Of a stretch of DNA of 64,000 bases, positions 1 through 8,631 are shown one piece after another (the first letter of the stretch is position 1; each line of letters begins with the position of its first letter). The stretch is from positions 310,001 to 374,000 of the forward strand of contig OZ251994.1 of the NCBI GenBank assembly GCA_965246925.1, written 5' to 3'. Below the pieces are notes generated by a model. That model did not search any database. It worked only from the letters and a program-made list of their open reading frames with translations, and was not told where the DNA came from. The position numbers and the translations under genes were made by a program. Origin of the DNA: JANPPS01 sp965246925. GTDB taxonomy: Bacteria; Pseudomonadota; Alphaproteobacteria; Acetobacterales; Acetobacteraceae.

Positions 1-1573
1 CAACCCCGTGGTGTATGTCGGCAGCAAGACCGGGCGGGACGGCATCCACGGCGCCACCATGGCCAGCGCCGAGTTTGGCGCCGATAGCGAGAGCAAGCGC
101 CCGACCGTGCAGGTCGGTGACCCCTTCACCGAGAAACTGCTGATCGAGGCCTGCCTCGAGCTCATGGCCACCGACGCCATCATCGCCATCCAGGACATGG
201 GCGCCGCCGGGCTCACCAGCAGCGGGGTCGAGATGGCGGGCAAGGGCGGGGTCGGCATCGACCTCGACCTCGACCACGTGCCGCAGCGTGAGACGGGCAT
301 GACCGCCTACGAGATGATGCTGTCCGAAAGCCAGGAGCGCATGCTGATCGTGCTCCGCCCCGACCGGCAGGACGTGGCGCGGGCGATCTTCGAGAAATGG
401 GAGCTGGATTTCGCCGTCATCGGCCACCTGACCGATACCGGGCACATCGTGGTGCGGCACAAGGGAGTCGTGGAGGCGGACATCCCGCTTGCGCCCTTGG
501 CCGAGCAGGCGCCGCTTTATCACCGGCCCACGGCCGAGACGGTGCTGCAGGACGAGCTGGGTCCGGTGCCGGACCCGGCCGGCGTCCGCGCCGCGCTGCT
601 GACCTTGATGGCCTGCCCCGACCTATGCTCGCGCCGCTGGATCTGGGACCAGTATGACAGCACCATCGGCGGCCAGACCGTGCGCCGGCCCGGCGGCGCG
701 GACGCGGCGGTGATCCGGCTCGAGGGACTGGCCCGCGGCCTGGCGCTGACCACCGACTGCACCCCCCGGTACTGCGCCGCGGACCCCGAGATGGGCGGGC
801 GGCAGGCGGTGGCGGAGGCCTGGCGCAACCTCACTTCCGTGGGCGCCCGGCCGCTCGCGGTCACCGACAACATGAACTTCGGCAACCCGGAAAAGCCCGG
901 GATCATGGGCCAGTTCGCCGCCTGTATCCGCGGCATGGCGGCGGCGTGCCTGGCGTTGGACTTTCCGGTCGTGAGCGGCAACGTCAGCCTGTATAACGAG
1001 ACGGAGGGCCGCGGCATCCTCCCCACCCCCGCGATCGGCGGCTTGGGCGTGCTCGATGACGTGGGCCTGTGCGTGGGCCTGGCGCTGCAGCCCGGGCTGG
1101 ACCTGGTGCTGATCGGCGACACCGCGGGCTGGCTGGGTCAGTCGCTATGGCTGCGGGAGATCGCCGGGCAGGAGGCGGGGGCGCCGCCGCCGGTCGATCT
1201 GGACGCCGAGCGCCGGCACGGAGATTTCGTCCGGGCGCAGATCCTGGCCGGCACCGTCCGCGCCTGCCACGATCCGAGCGATGGCGGGCTGCTGGTCGCA
1301 GTCGCCGAAATGGCGCTGGGCGGACAGACCGGCGCCACGCTCACGGTGGACGGCACGCACGCCTTCTGGTTCGGCGAGGATCAGGCGCGCTACGTGCTGG
1401 CCGTGCCGGACGCCGCCGCCCTGCTGGCCGCCGCGCGCGAGGTGTTCGTGCCGGCCCGGCACATCGGCCGCGCGGAGGGCACGGGTTTGACTATGGCGGA
1501 TGGCGTGCTCATATCCCTGGATGAGCTGGCGGAGGCGCATGAGCGCTTCTTTCCTTCCTGGATGGAGAGCTGA
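1..1573 (+). CDS. purL: Phosphoribosylformylglycinamidine synthase large subunit PurL (5'-truncated by window)
   Basis: PurL catalyses the ATP- and glutamine-dependent amidation of FGAR to FGAM, step four of de novo purine synthesis, together with PurS and PurQ in the cytoplasm. The window holds about 523 C-terminal residues of a protein that is usually about 730 aa, so the start and first ATP-binding segment lie upstream. Visible family motifs are the GRDGIHGATMAS segment near the window edge, the DMGAAGLTSS segment and the NMNFGNPEKP and GNVSLYNET segments of the second AIRS-like half. The reading frame is open from base 2 and ends in TGA one base before the bolA ATG. A purL-bolA-grxD order is common in Rhodospirillales. 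No lesion is seen. Confidence 0.97.
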   Translation, partial: NPVVYVGSKTGRDGIHGATMASAEFGADSESKRPTVQVGDPFTEKLLIEACLELMATDAIIAIQDMGAAGLTSSGVEMAGKGGVGIDLDLDHVPQRETGMTAYEMMLSESQERMLIVLRPDRQDVARAIFEKWELDFAVIGHLTDTGHIVVRHKGVVEADIPLAPLAEQAPLYHRPTAETVLQDELGPVPDPAGVRAALLTLMACPDLCSRRWIWDQYDSTIGGQTVRRPGGADAAVIRLEGLARGLALTTDCTPRYCAADPEMGGRQAVAEAWRNLTSVGARPLAVTDNMNFGNPEKPGIMGQFAACIRGMAAACLALDFPVVSGNVSLYNETEGRGILPTPAIGGLGVLDDVGLCVGLALQPGLDLVLIGDTAGWLGQSLWLREIAGQEAGAPPPVDLDAERRHGDFVRAQILAGTVRACHDPSDGGLLVAVAEMALGGQTGATLTVDGTHAFWFGEDQARYVLAVPDAAALLAAAREVFVPARHIGRAEGTGLTMADGVLISLDELAEAHERFFPSWMES

Positions 1574-1574
1574 C

Positions 1575-1805
1575 ATGGCGATGGTCGCAAGCGAAATCGA
1601 AGCGCTGATCAAGGCCGCGATGCCCGACGCCCAGGTCACGATCGAGGACCTGGCCGGCGACGGTGACCATTATGCCGCGACGGTTGTCAGCGAATCCTTC
1701 CGCGGCCAGTCCCGCGTCAAGCAACATCAGATGGTCTATGCCGCGCTCCGCGGACGCATGGGCGGCGAACTGCACGCGCTGGCCCTGCAAACCTCCCACC
1801 CATAA
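1575..1805 (+). CDS. bolA: BolA family protein
   Basis: A 76-aa BolA-fold protein. BolA proteins pair with CGFS monothiol glutaredoxins to bind or transfer [2Fe-2S] clusters and some act as regulators. The sequence has the family signature around VKQHQMVYAAL, with the invariant helix-turn-helix-like region, and the usual short length. The ATG at 1575 follows the purL stop by one base; the in-frame ATG at 1500 lies inside purL and would add 25 residues with no BolA similarity, so it was rejected. The next gene, 12 bp on, encodes the expected glutaredoxin partner. The exact subclass (BolA, IbaG or a BolA2-like form) cannot be fixed by eye. Confidence 0.93.
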   Translation: MAMVASEIEALIKAAMPDAQVTIEDLAGDGDHYAATVVSESFRGQSRVKQHQMVYAALRGRMGGELHALALQTSHP

Positions 1806-1817
1806 GGAACCCCGACC

Positions 1818-2156
1818 ATGAGCAGCCCCGTCCACGAGCGTATCCAGGGCGAGATCACCGCCAACCCCGTCATGCTGTACATGAAGGGCAACGCCATGTT
1901 CCCGCAATGCGGGTTCAGCGCCCGCGTGGTGCAGATCCTGACCCACATGGGCGTCCCATTCCAGACCGCCAACGTGCTCGAAGACCCGGCGCTGCGTGAC
2001 GGCGTGAAGGAGTTCAGCCAATGGCCGACGGTGCCGCAGCTATATGTGAAAGGCGAGTTCGTCGGCGGCTGCGACATCGTGACGGAGATGTATCAGTCGG
2101 GCGAGTTGGAGACGCTGCTGACCGAAAAGGGCGTCCCCCACCAGGCCGCCGCTTAG
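1818..2156 (+). CDS. grxD: Monothiol glutaredoxin, CGFS type (Grx4/GrxD)
   Basis: A 112-aa Grx4-type glutaredoxin that carries a [2Fe-2S] cluster between subunits, or with BolA, and delivers it to Fe-S proteins; it is not a classical disulfide reductase. The active-site CGFS is at residues 31-34, preceded by LYMKGNAMFPQ, and the cis-proline glutathione-binding segment WPTVPQLYV and the GGCDI loop follow. Length matches the family (about 110 aa). It lies 12 bp behind bolA, so the two are almost certainly co-transcribed with purL. A copy of the dispersed palindromic repeat begins just after its stop. Confidence 0.95.
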   Translation: MSSPVHERIQGEITANPVMLYMKGNAMFPQCGFSARVVQILTHMGVPFQTANVLEDPALRDGVKEFSQWPTVPQLYVKGEFVGGCDIVTEMYQSGELETLLTEKGVPHQAAA

Positions 2157-2163
2157 CGTTCGC

Positions 2164-2203
2164 CTCGTCCGCCGGCGGGAGAGGGTCGGGGTGAGGGTGG
2201 GGG
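2164..2203 (+). repeat. Dispersed palindromic repeat, copy 1 (partial)
   Basis: It reads GTCCGCCGGCGGGAGAGGG followed by TCGGGGTGAGGGTGGG. The left arm is eroded but the right arm and the GGGGTGAGGG tail match the better copies at 11616, 18472 and 58142. It fills most of the 60-bp gap between grxD and the DUF2461 gene and stops about 13 bp before the latter's ATG. Confidence 0.75.
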
Positions 2204-2216
2204 AACAGAACCGGCG

Positions 2217-2894
2217 ATGATCTTCACCCCCACCACCTTCCAGTTCCTCCAAGACCTCGCCGCCAACAACAACAAACCCTGGTTCGAAGCCAACCGCCCC
2301 ACCTACGAGCAGCACGTGAAGCGCCCCATCGCGGAGCTGGTCGAGCAAGTCGCCGCCGAACTCCGGCGCCGCGACCTGCCCTTGGAGGGCGACCCGAAGC
2401 GCAGCAGCTTCCGCATCCACCGCGACGTCCGGTTCAGCAAGGACAAGAGCCCCTACAAGACCGCCGCCGGCACCGTCTGGTATCGCCAGGGCAGCGGCAA
2501 GGACGGGGCGGGCGTGCTGTACTTCCACCTTGCGCCCACCGGCTGCTTCATTGCCAGCGCGTTCTACATGCCGCAACCCGAGATTCTCGACGCCATCCGC
2601 GAGCGCATCCGCGTTCACCCGGACCGCTGGCAGGCGATGCAGGCCGGTCTGGCGGAGGCGGGCGTGGTCATGGAAGACGGTGACCCGCTCACGCGCATGC
2701 CGAAGGGGTATGAGGATCTGAAGGACTCGCCCGTAGCGGGCGCAATCCGCATGCGGTCGTTCATCTCCCGGCAAGCGGTCACGGACAAAGCGGTGATGAG
2801 CGCCAAGCTCGTGCCCGCAATTGCCAAGTTTGCCGAGGGCTCGCTGCCGTTGCTGCGCTTCGGCTGGGCGGCGGTGGATGAGGCTGGGTCTTAG
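2217..2894 (+). CDS. DUF2461 (TIGR02453-like) family protein
   Basis: A 225-aa cytoplasmic protein of the DUF2461 family, whose biochemical role is not established. Diagnostic features are the N-terminal FLQDLAANNNKPWFEANR segment and the central RIHRDVRFSKDKSPYKT segment, followed by YFHLAPTGCFIASAFYMP. Length is typical of the family. It starts 60 bp after grxD, beyond a repeat copy, and is followed 50 bp later by metX. Neither neighbour suggests a specific role. Family assignment is firm; function is not. Confidence 0.88.
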   Translation: MIFTPTTFQFLQDLAANNNKPWFEANRPTYEQHVKRPIAELVEQVAAELRRRDLPLEGDPKRSSFRIHRDVRFSKDKSPYKTAAGTVWYRQGSGKDGAGVLYFHLAPTGCFIASAFYMPQPEILDAIRERIRVHPDRWQAMQAGLAEAGVVMEDGDPLTRMPKGYEDLKDSPVAGAIRMRSFISRQAVTDKAVMSAKLVPAIAKFAEGSLPLLRFGWAAVDEAGS

Positions 2895-2944
2895 GGCGCG
2901 CCCCGATACTCCTCCGGCAGTTGCCCCGCACGCGCCCCTTCTCT

Positions 2945-4099
2945 ATGCCTCTTGCCGCGATGGACCAGCATGACGCCCAGTTTGCGCACCAAGCGGTGAC
3001 GTTCGCCGAGCCGTTCATGCTGGAGTGCGGCGTGGCGCTGCCCCGCGTCACCATCGCCTACCGCACCTATGGCCGGCTGAACGCGGACCGGTCCAACGCC
3101 GTCCTGGTCTGCCACGCGCTGACGGGCGATCAATATGTGGCCGAGCCGCATCCGTTGACGGGCAAGCCGGGCTGGTGGGGGCAGGTGGTGGGGCCGGGGC
3201 GTCCGGTCGACACGGACCGGTTCTTCGTCGTCTGCGCCAATGTGCTCGGCGGCTGCATGGGCAGCACAGGGCCGCGCAGCGATGGGCCTAACGGCGTGCC
3301 GTGGGGCACGGCGTTTCCGCCCATCACCATTCGGGACATGGTAGGGACGCAAAAGCTGTTGATGGAGCGGCTCGGCGTGGACCGGCTGTTTGCCGTAATC
3401 GGCGGATCGATGGGCGGAATGCAGGCACTGGAATGGGCGGCAACATACCCGAATGCGGTGTTCGCCTGCGTGCCGGTCGCCACCGCCGCGTTCCATTCCG
3501 CCCAGAATATCGCGTTTCATGAAGTCGGGCGGCAGGCGATCTTTGCCGATCCGGACTGGGATGCGGGCGCGTATTGGCAAACGGGCAAGGTACCGGCGCG
3601 CGGCCTCGCGGTGGCGCGAATGGCGGCGCACATCACCTATCTGAGTGAGCAGGCGCTCACCCGCAAATTCGGCCGCAAGGTGCGCGGCACGGCGCCGGAC
3701 GGCGGCAGCACGTTGTTTGGCGATATGTTCGAGGTCGAGAGCTATCTGCGCCATCAAGGCAGCACCTTCGTGAACCGGTTCGACGCCAACTCGTACCTGA
3801 CCATCACCCGGGCGATGGATTATTTCGACGTGGCGGCCGAGCATGATGGCAGCCTGGCGCAGGCGTTCCGCGGCAGCGGCACCCGGTTTTGCATCGTGTC
3901 GTTCGACAGCGATTGGCTGTTCCCGACCGCGCAAAGCCGGGCGATCGCGCGGGCGCTGAACCAGGCGGGGGCGAACGTGAGCTTCGTCGAGATTTCGACC
4001 GATAAGGGGCATGACGCGTTCCTGTTGGACGAGCCGGATTTTCACCGCACGCTGTCCGGCTTCCTGACCGGTTGCGCCGAGCATGCGGGGGTGGTGTGA
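2945..4099 (+). CDS. metX: Homoserine O-acetyltransferase MetX
   Basis: An alpha/beta-hydrolase-fold acyltransferase that acylates L-homoserine with acetyl-CoA (some homologues use succinyl-CoA), the first committed step of methionine synthesis. The nucleophile is Ser155 in GGSMGGMQALEW; the acid and base are the Asp in SFDSDWLFP and the His in DKGHDAF near the C-terminus. The ATG at 2945 gives 384 aa, the normal length; a TTG at 2921 would add eight residues. The stop overlaps the GTG start of metW in GTGA, the conserved metX-metW pairing. Acyl donor preference cannot be decided by inspection. Confidence 0.95.
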   Translation: MPLAAMDQHDAQFAHQAVTFAEPFMLECGVALPRVTIAYRTYGRLNADRSNAVLVCHALTGDQYVAEPHPLTGKPGWWGQVVGPGRPVDTDRFFVVCANVLGGCMGSTGPRSDGPNGVPWGTAFPPITIRDMVGTQKLLMERLGVDRLFAVIGGSMGGMQALEWAATYPNAVFACVPVATAAFHSAQNIAFHEVGRQAIFADPDWDAGAYWQTGKVPARGLAVARMAAHITYLSEQALTRKFGRKVRGTAPDGGSTLFGDMFEVESYLRHQGSTFVNRFDANSYLTITRAMDYFDVAAEHDGSLAQAFRGSGTRFCIVSFDSDWLFPTAQSRAIARALNQAGANVSFVEISTDKGHDAFLLDEPDFHRTLSGFLTGCAEHAGVV

Positions 4100-4701
4100 A
4101 GCCGGTCCGGACCGATCTGCAGATGATGGGCGAGATGATCGCGCCGGGCTCCCGCGTGCTGGATATCGGCAGCGGGGACGGGTCCTTGATCGAGTACCTG
4201 TTCCGCACCCGGGGCTGTGACGCGCGGGGGCTCGAGATCGACATGGCCGAGGTCACCCGCTCGGTCGCGCACGGGCTGCCGGTCATGCACGGGGACGCCG
4301 ATAGCGATTTGAGCCATTATCCGGACGGGCTGTTCGACTATGTGGTGCTGTCCCGGACGCTGCAGGCGGTGGAGAAGCCGCTCGAGGTGCTGCGGCAAAT
4401 GCTGCGGATCGGCACGCGGGCGCTGGTGAGCTTTCCAAATTTTGGCCACTGGATGGTGCGCTGGCAGTTGCTGCGCGGACGCATGCCGATGACCTCCACC
4501 TGGGACCGCGCCTGGTACGAGACGCCGAACATCCACCCGTGCACCATCCGGGACTTCTTCGACCTGTGCGCGCAGGAGGGCTACGCAGTGGAACGGTGGC
4601 TCGCGGTCGATGATGGCGGACGGCGCACGCCTTGGCGGCGGTTTCCACATCTGGCGAATTTATTCGGCGAGCAGGCGTTGTTCCTTTTACGGAAGGTTTA
4701 A
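4096..4701 (+). CDS. metW: Methionine biosynthesis protein MetW
   Basis: A 201-aa SAM-methyltransferase-fold protein encoded next to metX in many proteobacteria and needed for full MetX activity. Motif I is VLDIGSGDGSLIEYL near residues 20-35; the MetW-typical SFPNFGHW and YETPNIHPCTIRDF segments follow. The GTG start at 4096 overlaps the metX TGA, giving coupled translation; an upstream in-frame codon at 4072 lies within metX and was not used. No frame damage is seen. Confidence 0.94.
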   Translation: MKPVRTDLQMMGEMIAPGSRVLDIGSGDGSLIEYLFRTRGCDARGLEIDMAEVTRSVAHGLPVMHGDADSDLSHYPDGLFDYVVLSRTLQAVEKPLEVLRQMLRIGTRALVSFPNFGHWMVRWQLLRGRMPMTSTWDRAWYETPNIHPCTIRDFFDLCAQEGYAVERWLAVDDGGRRTPWRRFPHLANLFGEQALFLLRKV

Positions 4702-4784
4702 GTGTTGAATGCCGTAGTATGGGTGAGACCCAACGCTCTCGAGCGGAACGAGATAGGTTGCAACCATCCTACTACGAGTTCGGC

Positions 4785-6185
4785 CTAGCGGACGCCGGTG
4801 CCGGGCCAGAGGACGACGCGGATCGTTTGCAAGATGATGAGCAGGTCCAGCAGAATACTGAAGTTTTTTACGTAATATAGATCGTAGCTTAGCTTGGATC
4901 GCGCATCGTCGATCGAGGCGCCGTAGGGGTAGTTTACCTGCGCCCAGCCGGTAAGCCCGGCCTTGGCGGCGTGGCGTTCATGATACAGTGGGATTGCGGC
5001 GGCCAACTCGGCCACAAACGCCGGGCGCTCCGGGCGCGGGCCGACGAACGACATCTCTCCTTGCAGGATGTTGAACAGCTGCGGCAATTCATCGATTCGG
5101 GTGCGGCGAAGGAACGCCCCGACCCGGGTGACCCGCACGTCTTTCTGCGCAGCCCAAACCGCACCGCCGGTCTCCGCATTAACACCCATCGTACGGAGCT
5201 TGCGAATGGTGAATGTTCGGCCCAGCCGGGTCACCCGCTCCTGGTGATAGAACACGGGCCCGCCGTCTTCGAGCTTGATGGCCAGCATGGCCAGGGTCAG
5301 TAACGGCAGGAACAGCAGGAGGATGATGCTCGCGACGGCGAGGTCCAGGGCGCGCTTGGCGACGCGGTCGAACAGGCCGAAGTAGAATCCTTCGGAATAC
5401 AGAAGCCAGCTCAGCTCCATGCGTTTCAGATCGACCCGACGCACCTCCTTTTCCATGAAGGTCAGGTATTGCTGCACCGGGAAACCCGCGACCTTGCAGT
5501 CCAGCAATCCCTCCAGCGCCAAGCCCCGGCGTTCGTCTGGAGCTATCACGATCTGGTCCGCGACGAATTGCCGGGCCAGGCCGAGGAAACCGCCCTCCCC
5601 TAAAGTAAGGATCGGGCCGAAACCGTCCTGCGTCAGGCGGGGGTCGATCGGACCCAGCGTGGTATCGTGCACGAACGCCACGGTGTAATTGAGGTTCACC
5701 CCCTCCTTCCTCAGCATCCAGACCAAGTCCCAAGCCCGGCGGCCGGCGCCCACGATCAGCACGCGGCGGCAGAACAGGCCGCGGCGGCGCAGCGCGTCAA
5801 AGGTGAAGCGGGCACCAACCCCAGCGCCCACGAAGCACCCCGCGGCCATGACAGGCAACGGCAACTGCCCGGTCACGCGCGTCAGCGGCAGGCCGACCAA
5901 GGCCAGCAGCAGCGCCGCCGACGCCGCCGCCCCGGCCGCTGCGAGCGGAATGCGGCTGGCCGACCGCCGCAATTCTATCACCACGTCCCGCCGGTAGAGG
6001 CCAAGCGCATACAGGCCCAAAAGCTGAAGCACCGGGAACAACAGGCCCGCTAGCGTCACCTGCTGAGGTGAAAACGCCGGCGCCCAGCCGAGCAGGAGCA
6101 GCGCCGGCGTCCAAAACAGAAGGATACCCGCCCCGTCCAGCAGGAACATCGCGCTGCTCGATGAAAGGGTGGTCAAGGCACGCAT
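4785..6185 (-). CDS. Polyprenyl-phosphate sugar-1-phosphate transferase (PEP-CTERM/EPS-type, TIGR03013-like)
   Basis: An integral membrane glycosylphosphotransferase that would load the first sugar-phosphate on undecaprenyl phosphate to start exopolysaccharide synthesis. The first 130 residues hold several membrane spans, followed by a CoA-binding-like soluble part (VLIVGAGRRAWDLV) and then the bacterial sugar transferase domain with KRALDLAVASIILL, FYHQERVTRLGRTFTIRKLRTM, RRTRIDELPQLFNIL and FVGPRPERP. The overall form resembles transferases of PEP-CTERM/exosortase loci. The ATG at 6185 gives 466 aa; a TTG at 6236 would add 17 residues. It stands alone: no exosortase, chain-length or other polysaccharide gene is visible nearby. 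Confidence 0.9.
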   Translation of the reverse strand: MRALTTLSSSSAMFLLDGAGILLFWTPALLLLGWAPAFSPQQVTLAGLLFPVLQLLGLYALGLYRRDVVIELRRSASRIPLAAAGAAASAALLLALVGLPLTRVTGQLPLPVMAAGCFVGAGVGARFTFDALRRRGLFCRRVLIVGAGRRAWDLVWMLRKEGVNLNYTVAFVHDTTLGPIDPRLTQDGFGPILTLGEGGFLGLARQFVADQIVIAPDERRGLALEGLLDCKVAGFPVQQYLTFMEKEVRRVDLKRMELSWLLYSEGFYFGLFDRVAKRALDLAVASIILLLFLPLLTLAMLAIKLEDGGPVFYHQERVTRLGRTFTIRKLRTMGVNAETGGAVWAAQKDVRVTRVGAFLRRTRIDELPQLFNILQGEMSFVGPRPERPAFVAELAAAIPLYHERHAAKAGLTGWAQVNYPYGASIDDARSKLSYDLYYVKNFSILLDLLIILQTIRVVLWPGTGVR

Positions 6186-6257
6186 GCTGAGGTCCTGTCC
6201 AACACTGGGCGGAGTATGACCGGCAAAGATGAACAAACCGTTGAGGATCAGCCGCTC

Positions 6258-6932
6258 TCAGCCCATTCCATGCTTCGTCAGCACCGCCCGCGCCTTACGC
6301 GCCAGCAACACCGTGACCAGCGCCGTGGCGGCCAGGCCGACCCCGGCCAGCACCCAGCGCCACACCCCCGCGCCGCCCGCATCCCGGCCGAGCACGCCGA
6401 TATAGACGTGCAGCACCAGGCCCGGAATGATCCCAACCGCGGTCGCGGCGGCGAACGGCCAGAAACGGATCTGCGTCACACCAAAGAAGTAGTTCTGCAC
6501 GTTGAAGGGGATAAGCGGATTGAGCCGGAGCAGGAACACGATCCGCCAGCCCTCCTCCGTCACGGCCCGGTCGAGTGCTTGTAGTCCCGCCCGCCCGCCC
6601 AACAACCGGCGGACCCGGCGCTGCAATACATACCGTGATACGAGGAAGCAGCCGCAGGCCCCCAGCGTCGCCCCCAGCATGGCGAACGGCATCGCACGAA
6701 CGCCGAATACCAGCCCGGCGCCGATCGAAAACGGAGCCCCGGGCGCGCAAAACACCAGCGCCACCGCATAAGTCAGTGCGAACAGCCATGGCGCCGCCGG
6801 GCCGAACCCTTCGACCCATCCGACCAACGCCGCAATCCAGGCCTCGAGCGGCAAGAACCACCAACCGAGCGCGACGGCGGCCAGCAACGCGATGGCCAGC
6901 CCGGCGAGCACGGACCGTGTCAGCACAGGCAA
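6258..6932 (-). CDS. TVP38/TMEM64 family membrane protein (SNARE-associated/VTT domain)
   Basis: A 224-aa polytopic inner-membrane protein of the TVP38/TMEM64 group, related to DedA proteins. It has an N-terminal span, a central VTT-type core with the conserved G-A-P-F-S-I-G-A-G and FLLRLNPLIPFNVQNYFFG segments, and two C-terminal spans. Members are linked to lipid scrambling or membrane homeostasis, but the substrate of this one is unknown. The only long start is TTG at 6932; GTG at 6926 is almost as good. It lies about 70 bp upstream of the sugar transferase gene on the same strand and may be co-transcribed with it. Confidence 0.88.
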   Translation of the reverse strand: MPVLTRSVLAGLAIALLAAVALGWWFLPLEAWIAALVGWVEGFGPAAPWLFALTYAVALVFCAPGAPFSIGAGLVFGVRAMPFAMLGATLGACGCFLVSRYVLQRRVRRLLGGRAGLQALDRAVTEEGWRIVFLLRLNPLIPFNVQNYFFGVTQIRFWPFAAATAVGIIPGLVLHVYIGVLGRDAGGAGVWRWVLAGVGLAATALVTVLLARKARAVLTKHGMG

Positions 6933-6982
6933 CGCGCATGCGGCTGCCGCGTTGAGACGCCATCACACCGGGAGTCGAAATC

Positions 6983-7243
6983 ATGAAGAAAGCATTGATC
7001 GCGGCGCTGCTGACCAGCCTCGCTATGCCCGTGCTGGCCGCCAACGCCGAGGCGCCGGACAAGAACGTGGACAAGACGAACGACCGTGGCGGGCCCACCG
7101 GCAACGACAAGACGGACGCGCTCAACAAGGGTCAGCAAGCGCTACCGCCCTCCCCGTCGCAGCCGAGCCCGGTGCTGACGACGCCGCAAGCCGGTTCCCC
7201 GCCCGCGGTGCCCGAGCAGATGGGAACGCCAGTCACCAAATAG
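6983..7243 (+). CDS. Small exported protein, Asn/Asp/Pro-rich, unknown function
   Basis: An 86-aa protein beginning with a clean Sec signal peptide (MKKALIAALLTSLAMPVLAA, likely cleaved after ALA near residue 19). The mature part is hydrophilic and low-complexity: a charged DKNVDKTNDRGG stretch, then a proline/serine-rich tail. I do not recognise a family. Similar tiny periplasmic proteins are frequent in Acetobacteraceae, but that gives no function. Its TAG stop abuts the convergent tspO stop with no gap. Coding status rests on the signal peptide and the open frame. Confidence 0.7.
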   Translation: MKKALIAALLTSLAMPVLAANAEAPDKNVDKTNDRGGPTGNDKTDALNKGQQALPPSPSQPSPVLTTPQAGSPPAVPEQMGTPVTK

Positions 7244-7726
7244 TCAGGCTGCCGGGCGTGAAAGCGCCGTAAAGGGCGCGTTCAGCCGCACGATCTCGAG
7301 ATTGAGACGGGCGGCGAACGTGACCCAGGCGATGAACGGGACCAGCAACCAGCAGGACAGAGGCGAGACGGGATAGAGCCCGATCATGGCCGCCAGCAAT
7401 GCCAGCCAGAGAAACGGTATCTCCATCAAAGCCCAGTCCGGGCGGCGCCACGCAAAGAACAGCGGTGACCATAGTAGGTGAAACACGCTGATCAGACCAA
7501 AGTAGGCCAGCACCTCGGCCCCGCCAGCACCACTATACCAAGCCAGCACGCCCGAGGCGGCGGCCATGCCCAAAATCAGCGTCCAGGCCGGGCCGAATAC
7601 CCAGTCGGGCGGTTGCCACGCCGGCTTGCGGAGCGCGTAGTACCACGGCCCGATCGTGGTCAGCAGGCCACCGGCGCCCGCCAGCACGATAGCCCAAACG
7701 ACTGCCACCACGATCGTCATTGTCAT
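7244..7726 (-). CDS. tspO: TspO/MBR family tryptophan-rich protein
   Basis: A 160-aa five-helix membrane protein of the TspO/peripheral benzodiazepine receptor family. Bacterial TspO binds porphyrins and in some alphaproteobacteria modulates tetrapyrrole gene expression. The signature KPAWQPPDWVFGPAWTLILG is present around residues 33-52, and the SVFHLLWSPLFFAWRRPDWAL helix follows. Length is canonical. It overlaps nothing and is convergent with the small exported-protein gene. No tetrapyrrole genes are nearby, so the link to porphyrin is from the family only. Confidence 0.92.
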   Translation of the reverse strand: MTMTIVVAVVWAIVLAGAGGLLTTIGPWYYALRKPAWQPPDWVFGPAWTLILGMAAASGVLAWYSGAGGAEVLAYFGLISVFHLLWSPLFFAWRRPDWALMEIPFLWLALLAAMIGLYPVSPLSCWLLVPFIAWVTFAARLNLEIVRLNAPFTALSRPAA

Positions 7727-7794
7727 ACCCTAATGATAGGGCGCCGTTCCCGCAAAAACCAGGTAGCATCCGCTCGAACCCGGGGGGGACGGCG

Positions 7795-8532
7795 ATGGAT
7801 CTGCAGGTGATCGAGCATGGCAGTGTACTGGAGCTACGCTTCAATCGTCCGGACAAGAAGAACGCGATCACCGGCGCCATGTACCGGACCATGACCGACG
7901 CCATGGCCGGGCCCGGGCATCGCGTCATCCTGTTTTCCGCCGTGGGCGACATGTTCACGGCCGGTAACGACATCAAGGACTTCCTGTCCATGAAGGACTT
8001 GGTGGACGCACCCGCCGCCCGGTTCATCCGCGCGCTGGCGCAGTCGGACCGGCCCATCGTGGCGGCCATGTCCGGCCCCGGCATCGGCATCGGCGGCACC
8101 CTGCTGCTGCATTGTGACCTCGTCTATGCCGCGCCATCCGCCACCATCGCCATGCCGTTCGTGGACCTTGGCCTGGTGCCGGAGGCCGGCAGTTCCCTGC
8201 TATTGCCGGCGCGCATCGGGATGGCGCGGGCCAGCGCAATGCTGCTGTTGGGTGAGGTCATGAGCGCCGCAGACGCGCTGCAGGCCGGGTTGTTCAACGC
8301 CATCGTGCCCGCGGACGAGTTGGCCGCGCGCGCCATGAAAGCGGCGGTGCGCCTCGGCCAGAAGCCGCGCGCCGCCCTCATGGCCAGCCGCGCGCTGCTC
8401 CGGCGCGGCCAGGACACGCTGCTGGCGCAAATGGATGCCGAGCAGGCCGCTTTCACCAAGGCGCTGAGCGGTCCGGAGGCGCGCGAGGCGTTCACGGCGT
8501 TCCTCGAGCGTCGCGTGCCGCAATTCACCTAA
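7795..8532 (+). CDS. Crotonase-fold enoyl-CoA isomerase/hydratase
   Basis: A 245-aa crotonase superfamily enzyme, probably acting on enoyl-CoA esters in fatty-acid breakdown. FTAGNDIKDF and GPGIGIGGTLLLHCDLVYAA supply the oxyanion-hole region. The two glutamates of true hydratases appear replaced (T in GGTLLL where GGCEL is usual, F in the MPFV segment), while a glutamate sits in LGLVPEAGSS, the place used by delta3-delta2-enoyl-CoA isomerases. I therefore favour an isomerase for unsaturated fatty acids, although genome pipelines would call it a hydratase. The ATG at 7795 was chosen because the upstream in-frame codons have no family similarity. fadL and fadD follow. Confidence 0.85.
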   Translation: MDLQVIEHGSVLELRFNRPDKKNAITGAMYRTMTDAMAGPGHRVILFSAVGDMFTAGNDIKDFLSMKDLVDAPAARFIRALAQSDRPIVAAMSGPGIGIGGTLLLHCDLVYAAPSATIAMPFVDLGLVPEAGSSLLLPARIGMARASAMLLLGEVMSAADALQAGLFNAIVPADELAARAMKAAVRLGQKPRAALMASRALLRRGQDTLLAQMDAEQAAFTKALSGPEAREAFTAFLERRVPQFT

Positions 8533-8568
8533 CGTATGCGTCAATGACTTGTCTAGACGGGAAAGCCG

Positions 8569-8597
8569 TTGACAGCGCGGGCCCGGTCCGATCCATA
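8569..8597 (+). promoter_or_regulatory. Possible sigma70-like promoter upstream of fadL
   Basis: A perfect TTGACA lies at 8569-8574 in the 99-bp gap before fadL, with a weak TCCATA at the 17-bp spacing. The -10 match is poor, so this is only a candidate. Confidence 0.25.
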
Positions 8598-8631
8598 CCG
8601 CACTCACACCTGACCAACAAAAGTCCGGTTC

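Noticed and set aside
2895..2944. Possible SAM-II or other methionine riboswitch before metX
   Set aside because: The gap is only about 50 bp, with no pseudoknot-forming pattern visible.
2891..4084. A 397-codon antisense open frame over metX
   Set aside because: Arg/His/Ala-rich with no domain; metX motifs are intact on the other strand.
4632..4880. Small plus-strand frame at the metW end
   Set aside because: It overlaps metW in another frame and runs into the sugar transferase gene; no similarity or ribosome-binding site.
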